Below are positions 1 to 9,359 of a DNA stretch of 64,000 bases, piece by piece (position 1 is the first letter of the stretch; every line of letters starts with the position of its first letter). The notes beneath the pieces were generated by a model. The model was not told the origin of the DNA, ran no database searches, and was given only the letters and a program-made list of their open reading frames with translations. The DNA is taken from positions 186,001 through 250,000 of the forward strand of contig JBFMHC010000020.1 in assembly GCA_040751755.1 (NCBI GenBank), written 5' to 3'. A program made the translations under genes and the position numbers. The stretch comes from PFJX01 sp040751755. GTDB lineage: Bacteria > Pseudomonadota > Gammaproteobacteria > Burkholderiales > Thiobacillaceae.

Positions 1-288
1 CTGAAGGCCGCCTTCAAGAAGAACCTGTTCACCCGTCTGGCCGGGCTGGCCGCCTTGCCGGTGCTGGGCGCCTTCAAGAGCAAGCTGGATCCGCGCAGCT
101 ACAACGGCGCCAGCCTCCTGGGCCTCAACGGCATCATCATCAAGAGCCACGGTTCGGCGGACGTGTTCGCCTTCGAGCAGGCGGTCGCCAAGGCCGTGGA
201 GGAAGTGCGAGGCGGACTGCTGCGGCGTATCGCCGACCAGGTCGGCAACCATCAACCCCCATCCGCAGAAGAAGGAGACGCGGCATGA
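1..288 (+). CDS. plsX: Phosphate acyltransferase PlsX, C-terminal part (5' end outside window)
   Basis: Only the last 95 codons are present; the reading frame is open from base 1. The segment RSYNGASLLGLNGIIIKSHG is the conserved C-terminal PlsX motif. PlsX makes acyl-phosphate from acyl-ACP for phospholipid synthesis and usually heads the fab cluster, as here. The stop codon overlaps the fabH start (ATGA), so the two are probably translationally coupled. Confidence 0.93.
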   Translation: MKAAFKKNLFTRLAGLAALPVLGAFKSKLDPRSYNGASLLGLNGIIIKSHGSADVFAFEQAVAKAVEEVRGGLLRRIADQVGNHQPPSAEEGDAA

Positions 289-1268
289 ACGAGGCCTCGG
301 GCGACCGTGCGACCTATTCGCGCATAGTCGGTACGGGCAGCTACCTGCCCGCGCGCGTCCTGAGCAATCAGGACCTGGAAAAGATCGTCGAGACCACCAG
401 CGACTGGATCGTCGAGCGCACCGGCATCCGTGAGCGCCACATCGCCGGCGAGGGCGAGCTGACCAGCGACCTGGCCCTAAAGGCGGCGGAACGCGCGATC
501 GAGGCGGCCGGCATCGACGCCGGCGAGATCGACCTGATCGTCGTCGCCACTACCACTGCGGACCGGGTCTTTCCAAGCACCGCCTGCATCCTGCAGGCCA
601 AGCTGGGCATCGGCAACGGCTGCCCGGCGTTCGACGTGCAGGCGGTGTGCAGCGGCTTCGTCTACGCGGTCTCGGTGGCGGACAAGTTCATCCGCGCCGG
701 CCAGACGCGCAACGCCCTGGTGGTCGGCGCCGAGACCCTGTCGCGCATCACCGACTGGACCGATCGCGGCAACTGCATCCTCTGGGGCGACGGCGCGGGC
801 GCCGTGGTGCTGCAGGCCTCCACTGAGCCCGGCATCCTCGCCACGCACATGCACGCCGACGGCCGCTACCAGGACCTGCTGTTCGTCGACGGCGGCGTCT
901 CCCTGAAGACCGAAGGCGCCTGCCACATGCGCATGTCCGGCAACGCCGTGTTCAAGATGGCGGTCAACACACTCGACGCCATCGTCGACGAGACCCTGGA
1001 GGCGAACGGCCTGCAGAAGTCCGACATCGACTGGCTGGTGCCGCACCAGGCCAACATCCGCATCATCCAGGCCACTGCGAAGAAGCTGGGCATGGGTATG
1101 GAGCGGGTGGTGGTGACCGTGGACCGCCACGGCAACACCTCCGCCGCCTCGATCCCGCTCGCCCTCGACACGGCGGTGCGCGAGGGCAAGATCCAGCGCG
1201 GCGAGACCGTGCTCATGGAGGCCTTTGGCGGCGGTTTCACCTGGGGTTCCGTGCTGGTCAAGTTCTGA
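285..1268 (+). CDS. fabH: 3-oxoacyl-ACP synthase III (KAS III)
   Basis: This is a 327-residue protein, the usual FabH length. It starts fatty acid synthesis by condensing acetyl-CoA with malonyl-ACP in the cytoplasm. The catalytic triad is visible: Cys122 in AVCSGFVY, His254 in VPHQANIRI and Asn284 in DRHGNTSAAS. The start overlaps the plsX stop by four bases, and fabD follows after about 30 bases with a GGAG ribosome binding site. Confidence 0.97.
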   Translation: MNEASGDRATYSRIVGTGSYLPARVLSNQDLEKIVETTSDWIVERTGIRERHIAGEGELTSDLALKAAERAIEAAGIDAGEIDLIVVATTTADRVFPSTACILQAKLGIGNGCPAFDVQAVCSGFVYAVSVADKFIRAGQTRNALVVGAETLSRITDWTDRGNCILWGDGAGAVVLQASTEPGILATHMHADGRYQDLLFVDGGVSLKTEGACHMRMSGNAVFKMAVNTLDAIVDETLEANGLQKSDIDWLVPHQANIRIIQATAKKLGMGMERVVVTVDRHGNTSAASIPLALDTAVREGKIQRGETVLMEAFGGGFTWGSVLVKF

Positions 1269-1299
1269 CCCGGCACGCAACGAAGATCTGGAGGAATCA

Positions 1300-2226
1300 A
1301 TGAAGTTTGCATTTGTGTTTCCCGGCCAGGGCTCGCAGTCGGTGGGCATGATGGCCGCCTACGGCGAGGCCGCGCGCGAGACCTTCGCCGAGGCCGGCGA
1401 GGCCCTCGGCATCGACCTCTGGGACATGGTGGCCAATGGCCCCGCCGAGGCCCTCAACCAGACCGTCAACACCCAGCCGGCCATGCTCGCCGCCGGGGTC
1501 GCCGTGTGGCGTCTGTGGCAGCGGCAGGGCGGCGCGATGCCGGCCCTCATGGCCGGCCACAGCCTAGGCGAGTACACCGCCCTGACCTGCGCCGGCGCGC
1601 TGCGTTTCGCCGATGCCGTGCGCCTGGTTCGCCTGCGCGCCGAGGCCATGCAGTCCGCCGTGCCGGAAGGCGTGGGGGCGATGGCCGCGGTGCTGGGCCT
1701 GGACGACGACACGGTGCGCGCCGTCTGTGCCGAGGCGGCGCAGGGCGAGGTCCTGGAGGCGGTCAACTTCAACTCGCCCGGCCAGGTGGTGATCGCCGGC
1801 GACAAGGCGGCGGTCGACCGTGGCTGCACCCTGGCCAAGGAGAAGGGCGCCAAGCGCGCCCTTCCGCTGCCCGTTTCGGTGCCCTCACATTGCGCCCTGA
1901 TGCGCCCGGCGGCGGAAAAACTGGCCGCCGCGCTGGGCGAGGTCGAGGTCATGGCCCCCGCCATCCCGGTGCTGCACAACGCCGACGTGGCCGCCTACAG
2001 CGACCCGGCGGCGATCCGCGACGCCCTGACGCGCCAGCTCTACCGCCCGGTGCGCTGGGTCGAGAGCGTGCAGGCGATGGGCGCGCAGGGCATCGAGCTG
2101 ATCGCCGAGTGCGGCCCGGGCAAGGTCCTGGCCGGACTCAACAAACGTATTCTGGACAACGTGCCGACCCTGGCGCTGACGGACGAGGCCGCGTTGGCCG
2201 ACTTCCTCGCCATGGTGCGGGCCTGA
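1300..2226 (+). CDS. fabD: Malonyl-CoA-ACP transacylase
   Basis: The protein has 308 residues, typical of FabD. It moves malonyl groups from CoA to ACP. The N-terminal FPGQGSQ motif and the active-site GHSLGE (Ser88) are intact. The frame is open further upstream to 1225, but ATG 1300 is chosen because GGAGG sits just before it and MKFAFVFPGQGSQ is the standard FabD N-terminus. It lies between fabH and fabG in one operon. Confidence 0.97.
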   Translation: MKFAFVFPGQGSQSVGMMAAYGEAARETFAEAGEALGIDLWDMVANGPAEALNQTVNTQPAMLAAGVAVWRLWQRQGGAMPALMAGHSLGEYTALTCAGALRFADAVRLVRLRAEAMQSAVPEGVGAMAAVLGLDDDTVRAVCAEAAQGEVLEAVNFNSPGQVVIAGDKAAVDRGCTLAKEKGAKRALPLPVSVPSHCALMRPAAEKLAAALGEVEVMAPAIPVLHNADVAAYSDPAAIRDALTRQLYRPVRWVESVQAMGAQGIELIAECGPGKVLAGLNKRILDNVPTLALTDEAALADFLAMVRA

Positions 2227-2240
2227 ACGAGGAGAGAGAC

Positions 2241-2978
2241 ATGGAAGGACGCATCGCCTTGGTGACCGGCGCCAGCCGCGGGATCGGCAAGGCCATCCTG
2301 CACACCCTTGGCAAGGCGGGGGCGACGGTGATCGGCACCGCCACCAGCGAATCGGGTGCCGCCGCGATCGGCGCCGAACTGGCCGCCGCCGGGCTGAAGG
2401 GCGAGGGCATGATGCTCAACGTCACCGATGCCGCGCAGGTGGATGCCGCGATCGAGAAGATCCTCGGCAGCCACGGCCGCCTCGACATCCTGGTCAACAA
2501 CGCCGGTATCACGCGCGACAACCTGCTGATGCGCATGAAGGACGATGAGTGGGCGGATATCCTCGACACCAACCTGTCCTCGGTGTTCCGTCTCTCGCGC
2601 GCCGTGCTGCGGCCGATGATGAAGGCGCGCTTCGGTCGCATCGTCAGCATCGCCTCGGTGGTGGGCTGTTCCGGCAACGCCGGACAGACCAACTATGCCG
2701 CCGCCAAGGCCGGCATGATCGGCTTCTCCAAGGCGCTGGCGCAGGAAGTGGGCAGTCGCGGCATCACCGTCAACTGCGTCGCGCCCGGCTTCATCGACAC
2801 CGACATGACCCGCGCCCTGCCCGAGGCGGCACGCGCCAAGCTGTTGGAGCGCATCCCCCTGGGCAAGCTCGGCTCGGCGGACGACATCGCCCATGCCGTG
2901 GCCTTCCTCGCCTCCGAGGGGGCCGGCTACGTGACCGGTTCGACCCTGCACGTCAACGGCGGCATGTACATGGATTGA
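2241..2978 (+). CDS. fabG: 3-oxoacyl-ACP reductase
   Basis: This is a 245-residue short-chain dehydrogenase that reduces 3-oxoacyl-ACP with NADPH. It shows the nucleotide-binding GASRGIG motif, NNAG, and the catalytic Ser137, Tyr152 and Lys156 (YAAAK). The start ATG 2241 follows GGAGAGAG. The frame is open far upstream across fabD, but that part is a shadow. The C-terminus VTGSTLHVNGGMYMD is typical. Confidence 0.97.
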   Translation: MEGRIALVTGASRGIGKAILHTLGKAGATVIGTATSESGAAAIGAELAAAGLKGEGMMLNVTDAAQVDAAIEKILGSHGRLDILVNNAGITRDNLLMRMKDDEWADILDTNLSSVFRLSRAVLRPMMKARFGRIVSIASVVGCSGNAGQTNYAAAKAGMIGFSKALAQEVGSRGITVNCVAPGFIDTDMTRALPEAARAKLLERIPLGKLGSADDIAHAVAFLASEGAGYVTGSTLHVNGGMYMD

Positions 2979-3009
2979 TTCTCGCCGGTGGGGCTTTTGG
3001 CTGGTTTTT

Positions 3010-3018
3010 TGGTAAAAT
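3010..3018 (+). promoter_or_regulatory. Candidate extended -10 promoter for acpP
   Basis: TGGTAAAAT matches an extended -10 element (TGn followed by TAAAAT) in the AT-rich gap between fabG and acpP. I see no good -35 box at 17 bases. A separate acpP promoter would fit the high level of ACP cells need. Confidence 0.4.
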
Positions 3019-3064
3019 GCCCACCGCTTTTTTTACCCTTTACCCTTTTTGGGAGTAGCAGCAA

Positions 3065-3301
3065 ATGAGCGATATCGAAGCGCGTGTCAAGAAGATCGTG
3101 GCCGAACAGCTGGGCGCCAACGAGGCCGATGTCAAGCTGGAGTCCTCCTTCGTGGACGACCTGGGCGCAGACTCTCTGGACACGGTCGAACTGGTGATGG
3201 CCCTGGAAGAGGAATTCGAGTGCGAGATTCCCGACGAGGAGGCCGAGAAAATCACGACCGTTCAGCAGGCGGTCGACTACGTCAACGCGCACAAGCAGTA
3301 A
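3065..3301 (+). CDS. acpP: Acyl carrier protein
   Basis: This 78-residue acidic protein is the carrier of growing acyl chains. The phosphopantetheine attachment site is Ser37 in GADSLDTVE. It is preceded by an AT-rich gap with a possible promoter and a GGGAG ribosome binding site. It sits between fabG and fabF, the standard order. Confidence 0.98.
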   Translation: MSDIEARVKKIVAEQLGANEADVKLESSFVDDLGADSLDTVELVMALEEEFECEIPDEEAEKITTVQQAVDYVNAHKQ

Positions 3302-3438
3302 TCGTTCCCCCCGGCGCCGCCCCGGATGCATGGTCGTCCGGCCCGGCGCCGGAATTCATTCTGGCGTTGCCGCCGCGCCCCCTGGCGGCGTCGCGCGACG
3401 CCCTCAGTTCAATGCCATCGCAGCCGAGGTAGCACCTC

Positions 3439-4674
3439 ATGTCCAAGCGTAGAGTCGTGATCACCGGACTGGGCCTGATTTCTCCCGTGGGCAATACCGT
3501 GGAGACCGCCTGGGACAACCTTCTCGCCGGCCGTTCCGGCATCACCAGGATCACCCGTTTCGATGCCTCCGCGTTCGCCTCCCAGGTGGCGGGCGAGGTC
3601 AAGGGCTTCGACGTGGCCGAATACCTGTCCGCAAAGGAGGCCCGCCGCATGGATGTGTTCATCCATTACGGCCTCGCCGCCGGCATCCAGGCCATGCGCG
3701 ACTCCGGCCTGGAGGTGACGGACGCCAACCGCGAGCGTATCGGCGTCAACATCGGTTCCGGCATCGGCGGCCTGCCGATGATCGAGGACACCCACAACAC
3801 CTATGTCGAGGTGGGCGGTCCGCGCAAGATCTCACCGTTCTTCATCCCCGGCACCATCATCAACATGATCTCCGGCAACCTGTCGATCATGTTCGGCCTC
3901 AAGGGCCCCAACCTCGCCGTGGTCACCGCCTGCACCACCGGCCTGCACGCCATCGGCGTGGGCGCGCGCACCATCGCCTATGGCGACGCCGACGTCATGG
4001 TGTGCGGCGGGGCCGAATCGACGGTGTGCCCGCTCGCCATCGGCGGCTTCTCCGCCGCCAAGGCCCTGTCCACGCGCAACGACGACCCCGCCACCGCCAG
4101 CCGCCCCTGGGATACCGGGCGCGACGGCTTCGTGCTGGGCGAAGGCGCGGGCGTCATGGTGCTGGAGGAATACGAGCACGCCAAGGCGCGCGGCGCGCGC
4201 ATCTACGCGGAACTCGCCGGCTTCGGCATGAGCGGCGACGCCTACCACATGACCGCGCCGGACACCGACGGGCCCAAGCGCTCCATGCTCAACGCCATGC
4301 GCGACGCAGGCATCAACCCGGACCAGGTGCAGTACGTCAACGCGCACGGCACCTCGACGCCGCTGGGCGACAAGAACGAGACCGAGGCGATCAAGCTGGC
4401 CTTCGGCGACGCGGCGAAGAAGCTGGTGGTCAACTCCACCAAGTCCATGACCGGCCACCTGCTGGGCGGCGCGGGCGGCCTGGAATCGGTGTTCACCACC
4501 CTGGCGGTGCACCACCAGGTCTCGCCGCCGACCATCAACATCTTCGAGCAGGACCCGGAGTGCGACCTCGACTACTGCGCCAACCAGGCGCGGCCCATGG
4601 CCATCGAGTACGCGCTGAAGAACAACTTCGGCTTCGGCGGCACCAACGGCAGCCTGGTCTTCCGCAAGGTCTGA
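3439..4674 (+). CDS. fabF: 3-oxoacyl-ACP synthase II (KAS II)
   Basis: The 411-residue condensing enzyme elongates acyl-ACP. Cys165 in VVTACTTGLH is the nucleophile; the two active-site histidines lie in NAHGTSTPLGD and STKSMTGHLLGGAGG. The length and N-terminus (MSKRRVVITGLGLISPVG) are typical. About 137 bases separate it from acpP, as in many proteobacteria. Confidence 0.97.
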   Translation: MSKRRVVITGLGLISPVGNTVETAWDNLLAGRSGITRITRFDASAFASQVAGEVKGFDVAEYLSAKEARRMDVFIHYGLAAGIQAMRDSGLEVTDANRERIGVNIGSGIGGLPMIEDTHNTYVEVGGPRKISPFFIPGTIINMISGNLSIMFGLKGPNLAVVTACTTGLHAIGVGARTIAYGDADVMVCGGAESTVCPLAIGGFSAAKALSTRNDDPATASRPWDTGRDGFVLGEGAGVMVLEEYEHAKARGARIYAELAGFGMSGDAYHMTAPDTDGPKRSMLNAMRDAGINPDQVQYVNAHGTSTPLGDKNETEAIKLAFGDAAKKLVVNSTKSMTGHLLGGAGGLESVFTTLAVHHQVSPPTINIFEQDPECDLDYCANQARPMAIEYALKNNFGFGGTNGSLVFRKV

Positions 4675-4688
4675 CCGGCCCCCGCGAC

Positions 4689-5510
4689 GTGCGTCCCGCT
4701 GCCGTGGACACGCCGCAAGTCCTCGTCAACGGCAGACCGGGTGCCGGTGTGCCGCCCCTGGACCGGGGCCTGGGCTACGGCGACGGGGTGTTCCGTACCC
4801 TGCGCATCGATGCCGGCGCACCGCGCTGGTGGGATGCGCAGCTTGCCCAGCTTGCCGCCGACTGCGCCCACCTCGGCATCGTCTGTCCGCCCGAGGCCGT
4901 CTGGCGCGACGACCTTTCCCGACTTCAACTGCCTGAGCACGGTGTGCTGCGCCTGACCGTGACGCGCGGCGAGGGGGAGCGCGGCTACCGCCCGCCGGCG
5001 TTCGCCACGCCGACGCGTATCGTCGCCGTCTGGCCGGGCGAGGCCCTCGCCGACGCACCGCGATCGGTCGCGGCGCGCGTCTGCCGTCTGCGCCTCGGCC
5101 ACCAGCCGGCGCTGGCCGGGGTCAAGCACCTCAACCGTCTGGAGAACGTCCTGGCGCGCGCAGAGTGGCAGGACCCTGAGGTCGCCGAGGGCATGCTGCT
5201 CGACCAGGCGGGGAGGGCGGTCGGCGGCGTGATGAGCAACCTGTTCGTCTGGCGGCGCGACACCCTGCTCACACCACGCATCGATGCCTGCGGCGTCGCC
5301 GGCGTGGCGCGCGCCAGGCTCATGGAACGCGCCGCCGGGGCGGGCATCGCGGTGGCTGAGGCGGACCTGGGCCTGGATGACGTGCTGGAGGCCGACGAAC
5401 TCGTGTTCACCAACAGTGTCATCCTGCTCTGGCGCGCGGCGCGACTCGACGGGCGCGCCTGGGGCGCGCCGGTGATCAGCCCGACCTTGTGGAATCTGCT
5501 GCATGCGTAA
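4689..5510 (+). CDS. pabC: Aminodeoxychorismate lyase
   Basis: This class IV PLP aminotransferase-fold protein converts aminodeoxychorismate to p-aminobenzoate and pyruvate for folate synthesis. GVKHLNRLENVLAR carries the PLP lysine, and the N-terminal DRGLGYGDGVFRT is characteristic. No ATG is suitable: GTG 4689 is used here and GTG 4704 is the alternative. The position between fabF and mltG is the classic pabC location. The stop overlaps mltG by 8 bases. Confidence 0.9.
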   Translation: MRPAAVDTPQVLVNGRPGAGVPPLDRGLGYGDGVFRTLRIDAGAPRWWDAQLAQLAADCAHLGIVCPPEAVWRDDLSRLQLPEHGVLRLTVTRGEGERGYRPPAFATPTRIVAVWPGEALADAPRSVAARVCRLRLGHQPALAGVKHLNRLENVLARAEWQDPEVAEGMLLDQAGRAVGGVMSNLFVWRRDTLLTPRIDACGVAGVARARLMERAAGAGIAVAEADLGLDDVLEADELVFTNSVILLWRAARLDGRAWGAPVISPTLWNLLHA

Positions 5511-6489
5511 ATTGATCCGCTATCTGCTGCTGCTGTGCTCGCTCGCCGCCGGCGCCATGGCCTGGTATGCCCTGACGCCGATGCGGACCGGCGCGGCCTA
5601 TCCGCTCGCCTTCTCGGTGCCGCACGGCGCCAGCTTCAAGGCGGCGGCGCGCGACATGGCGCAGGCGGGCGTGCTCGAGCATCCCTTGCTGTTCGAGCTG
5701 CTGGCGCGCGCGCTGGGCAAGTCCCAGGCGGTCAAGGCCGGCGGCTACGCGCTCTCGGAACCGGCCACGCCCATGGCCCTGTTGCGCAAGATCACCCTGG
5801 GCGAGACGGTGTTGGGCAAGGTGACCATCATCGAGGGCTGGACCTTCGCCGAGATGCGGCGCGCCCTCGACGCGCAGGCCAACCTGCGCCACGACAGCCG
5901 CAGCATGTCCGACGCAGAACTGCTGCGCGCCATCGGCGCCGATGTCGGGCACCCCGAGGGGCGCTTCTTCCCGGACACGTATTTCTACGACCTCGGCAGC
6001 TCGGACCTGGCCCTCTACAAGCGCGCCTACCAGGCCATGCACGGCGTGCTGCAGTCCGCCTGGCCGGAGCGACAGTCGGGACTGCCCTACCGCACGCCCG
6101 ACGAGGCCCTGGCGATGGCCTCCATCATCGAGAAGGAGACGGGCGCACCCGAGGAACGCGCGCGCATCGCCGCGGTGTTCATCAACCGCCTGCGCATCGG
6201 CATGCGCCTGCAGACCGACCCGAGCGTGATCTACGGCCTCGGCGCGAGCTTCGACGGCAACCTGCGGCGCGTCGACCTGGAGACGGACACCCCCTACAAC
6301 ACCTACACGCGCGCCGGCCTGCCGCCCACCCCCATCGCCCTGCCGGGCGAGGATGCGATCCATGCGGCGCTCAACCCGGAAAACAGCCGTGCCCTCTACT
6401 TCGTCGCCATGGGCAACGGGCGCCACGTCTTTTCCAACAATCTGGACGAGCACAACCGCGCGGTGTATCGCTACCAGAAACGCAACTGA
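5503..6489 (+). CDS. mltG: Endolytic murein transglycosylase MltG (YceG family)
   Basis: A 328-residue protein with one N-terminal membrane segment (about residues 5-24) and a periplasmic YceG domain. It cleaves nascent peptidoglycan strands. The catalytic region MASIIEKETG and the following NRL..GM.LQTDPSVIYG block are intact. It overlaps pabC by 8 bases and precedes tmk by 9, so it is co-transcribed. Confidence 0.95.
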   Translation: MRKLIRYLLLLCSLAAGAMAWYALTPMRTGAAYPLAFSVPHGASFKAAARDMAQAGVLEHPLLFELLARALGKSQAVKAGGYALSEPATPMALLRKITLGETVLGKVTIIEGWTFAEMRRALDAQANLRHDSRSMSDAELLRAIGADVGHPEGRFFPDTYFYDLGSSDLALYKRAYQAMHGVLQSAWPERQSGLPYRTPDEALAMASIIEKETGAPEERARIAAVFINRLRIGMRLQTDPSVIYGLGASFDGNLRRVDLETDTPYNTYTRAGLPPTPIALPGEDAIHAALNPENSRALYFVAMGNGRHVFSNNLDEHNRAVYRYQKRN

Positions 6490-6498
6490 GAGAACGAC

Positions 6499-7107
6499 AT
6501 GAGCGGTCTGTTCATCACCCTCGAAGGCGTCGACGGCGCCGGCAAGAGCAGCCACCTCGAGTGGCTCGGCGACTGGTTCCGGCAACGCGGCCGCGCGGTG
6601 CGCATGACCCGCGAGCCGGGCGGCACTCCGGTGGGCGAGCGGCTGCGCGAGATCGTGCTGCACGAGGCCATGCACCCGGAGACCGAGGCCCTGGTGATGT
6701 TCGCGGCGCGGCGCGAGCACATCGACAAGGTCATCCGCCCGGCGCTGGCCGCGGGCGAGGTGGTGATCTCCGACCGCTTCACCGACGCCAGCTTCGCCTA
6801 CCAGTGCGGCGGCCGCGGCCTGCCCGAGGCGCGCCTGGAGACGCTGGAGGCCTGGGTGCAGGGCGAGCTGCAGCCGCACCTGACGCTGCTGTTCGACGTG
6901 CCGACCGAGGTGGCGGCGGCGCGCCTCGCCAACGCGCGCGAGCCGGACCGCTTCGAGCGCGAACGCGCCGACTTCCACGCCCGTGTGCGCGCCGCCTACC
7001 TGCGTCGCGCCGCTGCGCACTCCGGCCGCATCCGCGTGATCGACGGCAGCCGCAGCCTGGACGAGGTGCGCGCGCAGCTCCTCGGCATCCTGGAGGCGCT
7101 GGCGTGA
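6499..7107 (+). CDS. tmk: Thymidylate kinase
   Basis: A 202-residue kinase that phosphorylates dTMP to dTDP. It shows the P-loop LEGVDGAGKSSH, the TREPGGT motif and SDRFTDASFAYQ. The stop overlaps the GTG start of holB (GTGA), so the next gene is coupled. Confidence 0.97.
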   Translation: MSGLFITLEGVDGAGKSSHLEWLGDWFRQRGRAVRMTREPGGTPVGERLREIVLHEAMHPETEALVMFAARREHIDKVIRPALAAGEVVISDRFTDASFAYQCGGRGLPEARLETLEAWVQGELQPHLTLLFDVPTEVAAARLANAREPDRFERERADFHARVRAAYLRRAAAHSGRIRVIDGSRSLDEVRAQLLGILEALA

Positions 7108-8105
7108 TCCACCCCTGGAACCTGCCGCACTTCGCGCAGCTGCTGGCGGAGCCCGCGCGCATGCCGCACGCCCTGCTGCTGCACGGCCCGGCCGGCGTGG
7201 GCAAGCTGGAGCTGGCGCAGACCCTGGCCCAGTCGCTGCTGTGCGAACGGCCGCTGGCGGACCACCAGCCCTGCGGCGAGTGCGACGCCTGCAACTGGTT
7301 CGCGCAGGGAAACCACCCGGACTTCCGCCGCGTCGAACCCCTGGAGGGCGAGGCCGGCGAGGAGGATGACAAGCCGAAGACGGCCAAGCGGGGCGGACGC
7401 CCGATCAGCGTCGAGCAGGTGCGCGAGGTCACTGCCTTCCTCAACCTCAGCGCGCACCGCGGCGGCTGGCGCATCGCTCTGTTCCAGCCGGCCGAACTGA
7501 TGAACGCCGCGGCCGCCAACGCCCTGTTGAAGACCCTGGAGGAGCCGCCGCCCGGCGTGCTGCTGATCCTCGTCTCGCACCAGATCGGCCGCCTGCTGCC
7601 CACTGTGGTGTCGCGCTGCCGCAAGGTGCACGTCGGCCTGCCCGACGCGGCGGTGGCGCTGGCCTGGCTGCGGGAGGCTGGGGTCGAGCGCGCCGAGGCC
7701 CTGCTCGCCGAGGCGGGCGGCGCGCCGCTGGCAGCGCTCGGCTTCGCCGAGCCCGAGCGCATGGCCCTGCGCGAGGCCTTCCTGGACCGGCTCGCGGCGG
7801 CGCGCGGCCTCGACGCCTGCCAGCTCGCGCAGGCCTATCAGGCGATGCACGTGGAGGCCTGGGGCTGGCTCGCGCGCTGGGTGCAGGACATGCTGCAGCA
7901 GCGCCTGGTGGGCAGCTCGCGCTTCTTCCTGGAGCGGGCGGAGCAGACCGCGCGCCTGGGGCAGGGCGCCGACCTCGCCGCGTTGCTCGCCTTGCAACGC
8001 GAACTGCTGGGCGCTGCCCGCTGGCTGCGGCATCCGTTGCAGACCCAGTTGTTGTTAGAATCCTGGCTGATTCGTTACGCCCAGGTCGCAGGAGGTCGCG
8101 CATGA
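7104..8105 (+). CDS. holB: DNA polymerase III subunit delta'
   Basis: The 333-residue clamp-loader subunit starts at GTG 7104 in a GTGA overlap with tmk; the frame extends upstream but only as a tmk/mltG shadow. It has the P-loop-like GPAGVGKLELAQ, a zinc-type cysteine cluster (CGECDAC), and NALLKTLEEPPP with VVSRC (the SRC motif). A charged insert around residues 85-100 (EGEAGEEDDKPKTAKRGG) lengthens the region before the SVEQVREV motif. The stop overlaps pilZ by 4 bases. Confidence 0.94.
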   Translation: MIHPWNLPHFAQLLAEPARMPHALLLHGPAGVGKLELAQTLAQSLLCERPLADHQPCGECDACNWFAQGNHPDFRRVEPLEGEAGEEDDKPKTAKRGGRPISVEQVREVTAFLNLSAHRGGWRIALFQPAELMNAAAANALLKTLEEPPPGVLLILVSHQIGRLLPTVVSRCRKVHVGLPDAAVALAWLREAGVERAEALLAEAGGAPLAALGFAEPERMALREAFLDRLAAARGLDACQLAQAYQAMHVEAWGWLARWVQDMLQQRLVGSSRFFLERAEQTARLGQGADLAALLALQRELLGAARWLRHPLQTQLLLESWLIRYAQVAGGRA

Positions 8106-8467
8106 GTGAGGAGACCAAGCCGGTCAGCGGTCGCGCGGGCATGCTGTCCCTGTCCATCAAGGAACGCTCGGCGCTGTTCGCGGCCTACATGCCCTACCTC
8201 AGGACGGGTGGCCTGTTCATCCCCACCAATCGCCCCTACCAGATGGGCGACCAGGTCTACATGCTGATCACCCTCATGGACGATCCCACGCGCATGCCGG
8301 TCTCGGGCAAGGTGGTGTGGATCACCCCCGCGGGCTCGCAGGGCAACCGCCAGCAGGGCATCGGCGTGCAGTTCGACGACACGGAAGGTTCCGCCGGTGT
8401 GCGCGGCAAGATCGAGGGCATCCTCGGCAACGCCATGAAGTCGACGCGTCAGACCCATACGATGTAG
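8102..8467 (+). CDS. pilZ: PilZ domain protein, type IV pilus type
   Basis: A 121-residue PilZ-fold protein with the N-terminus of the founding PilZ family. That family supports type IV pilus assembly and lacks the RxxxR and D/NxSxxG c-di-GMP-binding motifs; I do not see them here either. It follows holB with a 4-base overlap, its conserved location. Confidence 0.9.
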   Translation: MSEETKPVSGRAGMLSLSIKERSALFAAYMPYLRTGGLFIPTNRPYQMGDQVYMLITLMDDPTRMPVSGKVVWITPAGSQGNRQQGIGVQFDDTEGSAGVRGKIEGILGNAMKSTRQTHTM

Positions 8468-8475
8468 GCCACGAG

Positions 8476-8514
8476 GCCCCGCGCCCGGATCCGAACCCAA
8501 ACGGGGCGTTTTTT
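8476..8514 (+). terminator. Possible rho-independent terminator after pilZ
   Basis: GCCCCG (8476-8481) pairs with CGGGGC (8502-8507) and six T follow. The loop is long (20 bases), so strength is doubtful. It lies just before tatD and may only attenuate. Confidence 0.45.
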
Positions 8515-8529
8515 CCATTCGGTTTCGCC

Positions 8530-9309
8530 ATGTTCATCGACTCCCACTGCCATATCGATTTTCCCGACTACGCCGAGGGGGTCGCACCCCTGCTCGCCAA
8601 CATGGATGCCGCGGGTGTCAGCCACGCCCTGTGCGTCAGCGTGAACCTGGAGAACCTGCCGCGCGTGCTGGCGGTGGCCGAGGCGCATGCCAACGTGTTC
8701 GCCTCGGTCGGCGTGCATCCCGACCACGACGAGGGCCGTGAGCCGGACGTCGACGAACTGGTGCGCCTGTGCGCGCATCCCAAGGTGGTGGCGGTGGGCG
8801 AGACCGGTCTCGACTATTACCGCATGGCACGCGAGGACGTGGACTGGCAGCGTGCGCGCTTCCGCACCCACATCCGTGCCGCGAAGCTCGCGGGCAGGCC
8901 GCTCATCATCCACACCCGCAACGCGGCCGAGGACACCCTGGCGATCATGGTGGAGGAGGGCGCGCGTGAATGCGGCGGGGTGATGCACTGCTTCACGGAA
9001 AGCCAGGAGGTGGCGGATGCCGCGCTGGCGATGGGCTTCTATATCTCGTTCTCCGGCATCGTCACCTTCAAGAATGCCAAGGCGCTCAAGGAGGTGGCGC
9101 GCCAGGTGCCGCTGGAGCGCCTGCTGATCGAGACGGACTCCCCCTACCTGGCCCCCACGCCGCACCGCGGCCAGCGCAACGAGCCGGCCTATGTGCGGCA
9201 CGTCGCGGAGGAGATCGCCACCCTGCGCGGCATCGGCGTGGAGGAGGTCGCGCAGGCCTCGACGCGCAACTTCTTCGAGTTGTTCAAGGCCGCGCGCGGC
9301 ACGCATTGA
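8530..9309 (+). CDS. TatD family metal-dependent hydrolase
   Basis: A 259-residue TIM-barrel metallohydrolase with the family motifs FIDSHCHIDFP, VGETGLDYY, IIHTRNA and ETDSPYLAPTPHRG. TatD relatives are 3'-5' exonucleases or D-aminoacyl-tRNA deacylase-like enzymes; this one is the YcfH type that usually follows pilZ. ATG 8530 is the start; upstream sequence in frame is a pilZ shadow. Confidence 0.93.
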   Translation: MFIDSHCHIDFPDYAEGVAPLLANMDAAGVSHALCVSVNLENLPRVLAVAEAHANVFASVGVHPDHDEGREPDVDELVRLCAHPKVVAVGETGLDYYRMAREDVDWQRARFRTHIRAAKLAGRPLIIHTRNAAEDTLAIMVEEGARECGGVMHCFTESQEVADAALAMGFYISFSGIVTFKNAKALKEVARQVPLERLLIETDSPYLAPTPHRGQRNEPAYVRHVAEEIATLRGIGVEEVAQASTRNFFELFKAARGTH

Positions 9310-9319
9310 GGAAATGAAA

Positions 9320-9343
9320 ACGGCCGGCTGAACGGCCGGCCGT
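9320..9343 (-). terminator. Terminator of clpA
   Basis: A perfect 9-base stem (ACGGCCGGC / GCCGGCCGT) with a 6-base loop. On the - strand it is followed by TTTTC, so it ends the clpSA transcript. It may also slow transcription from tatD. Confidence 0.65.
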
Positions 9344-9359
9344 CGGGGAGGGGCTGGCG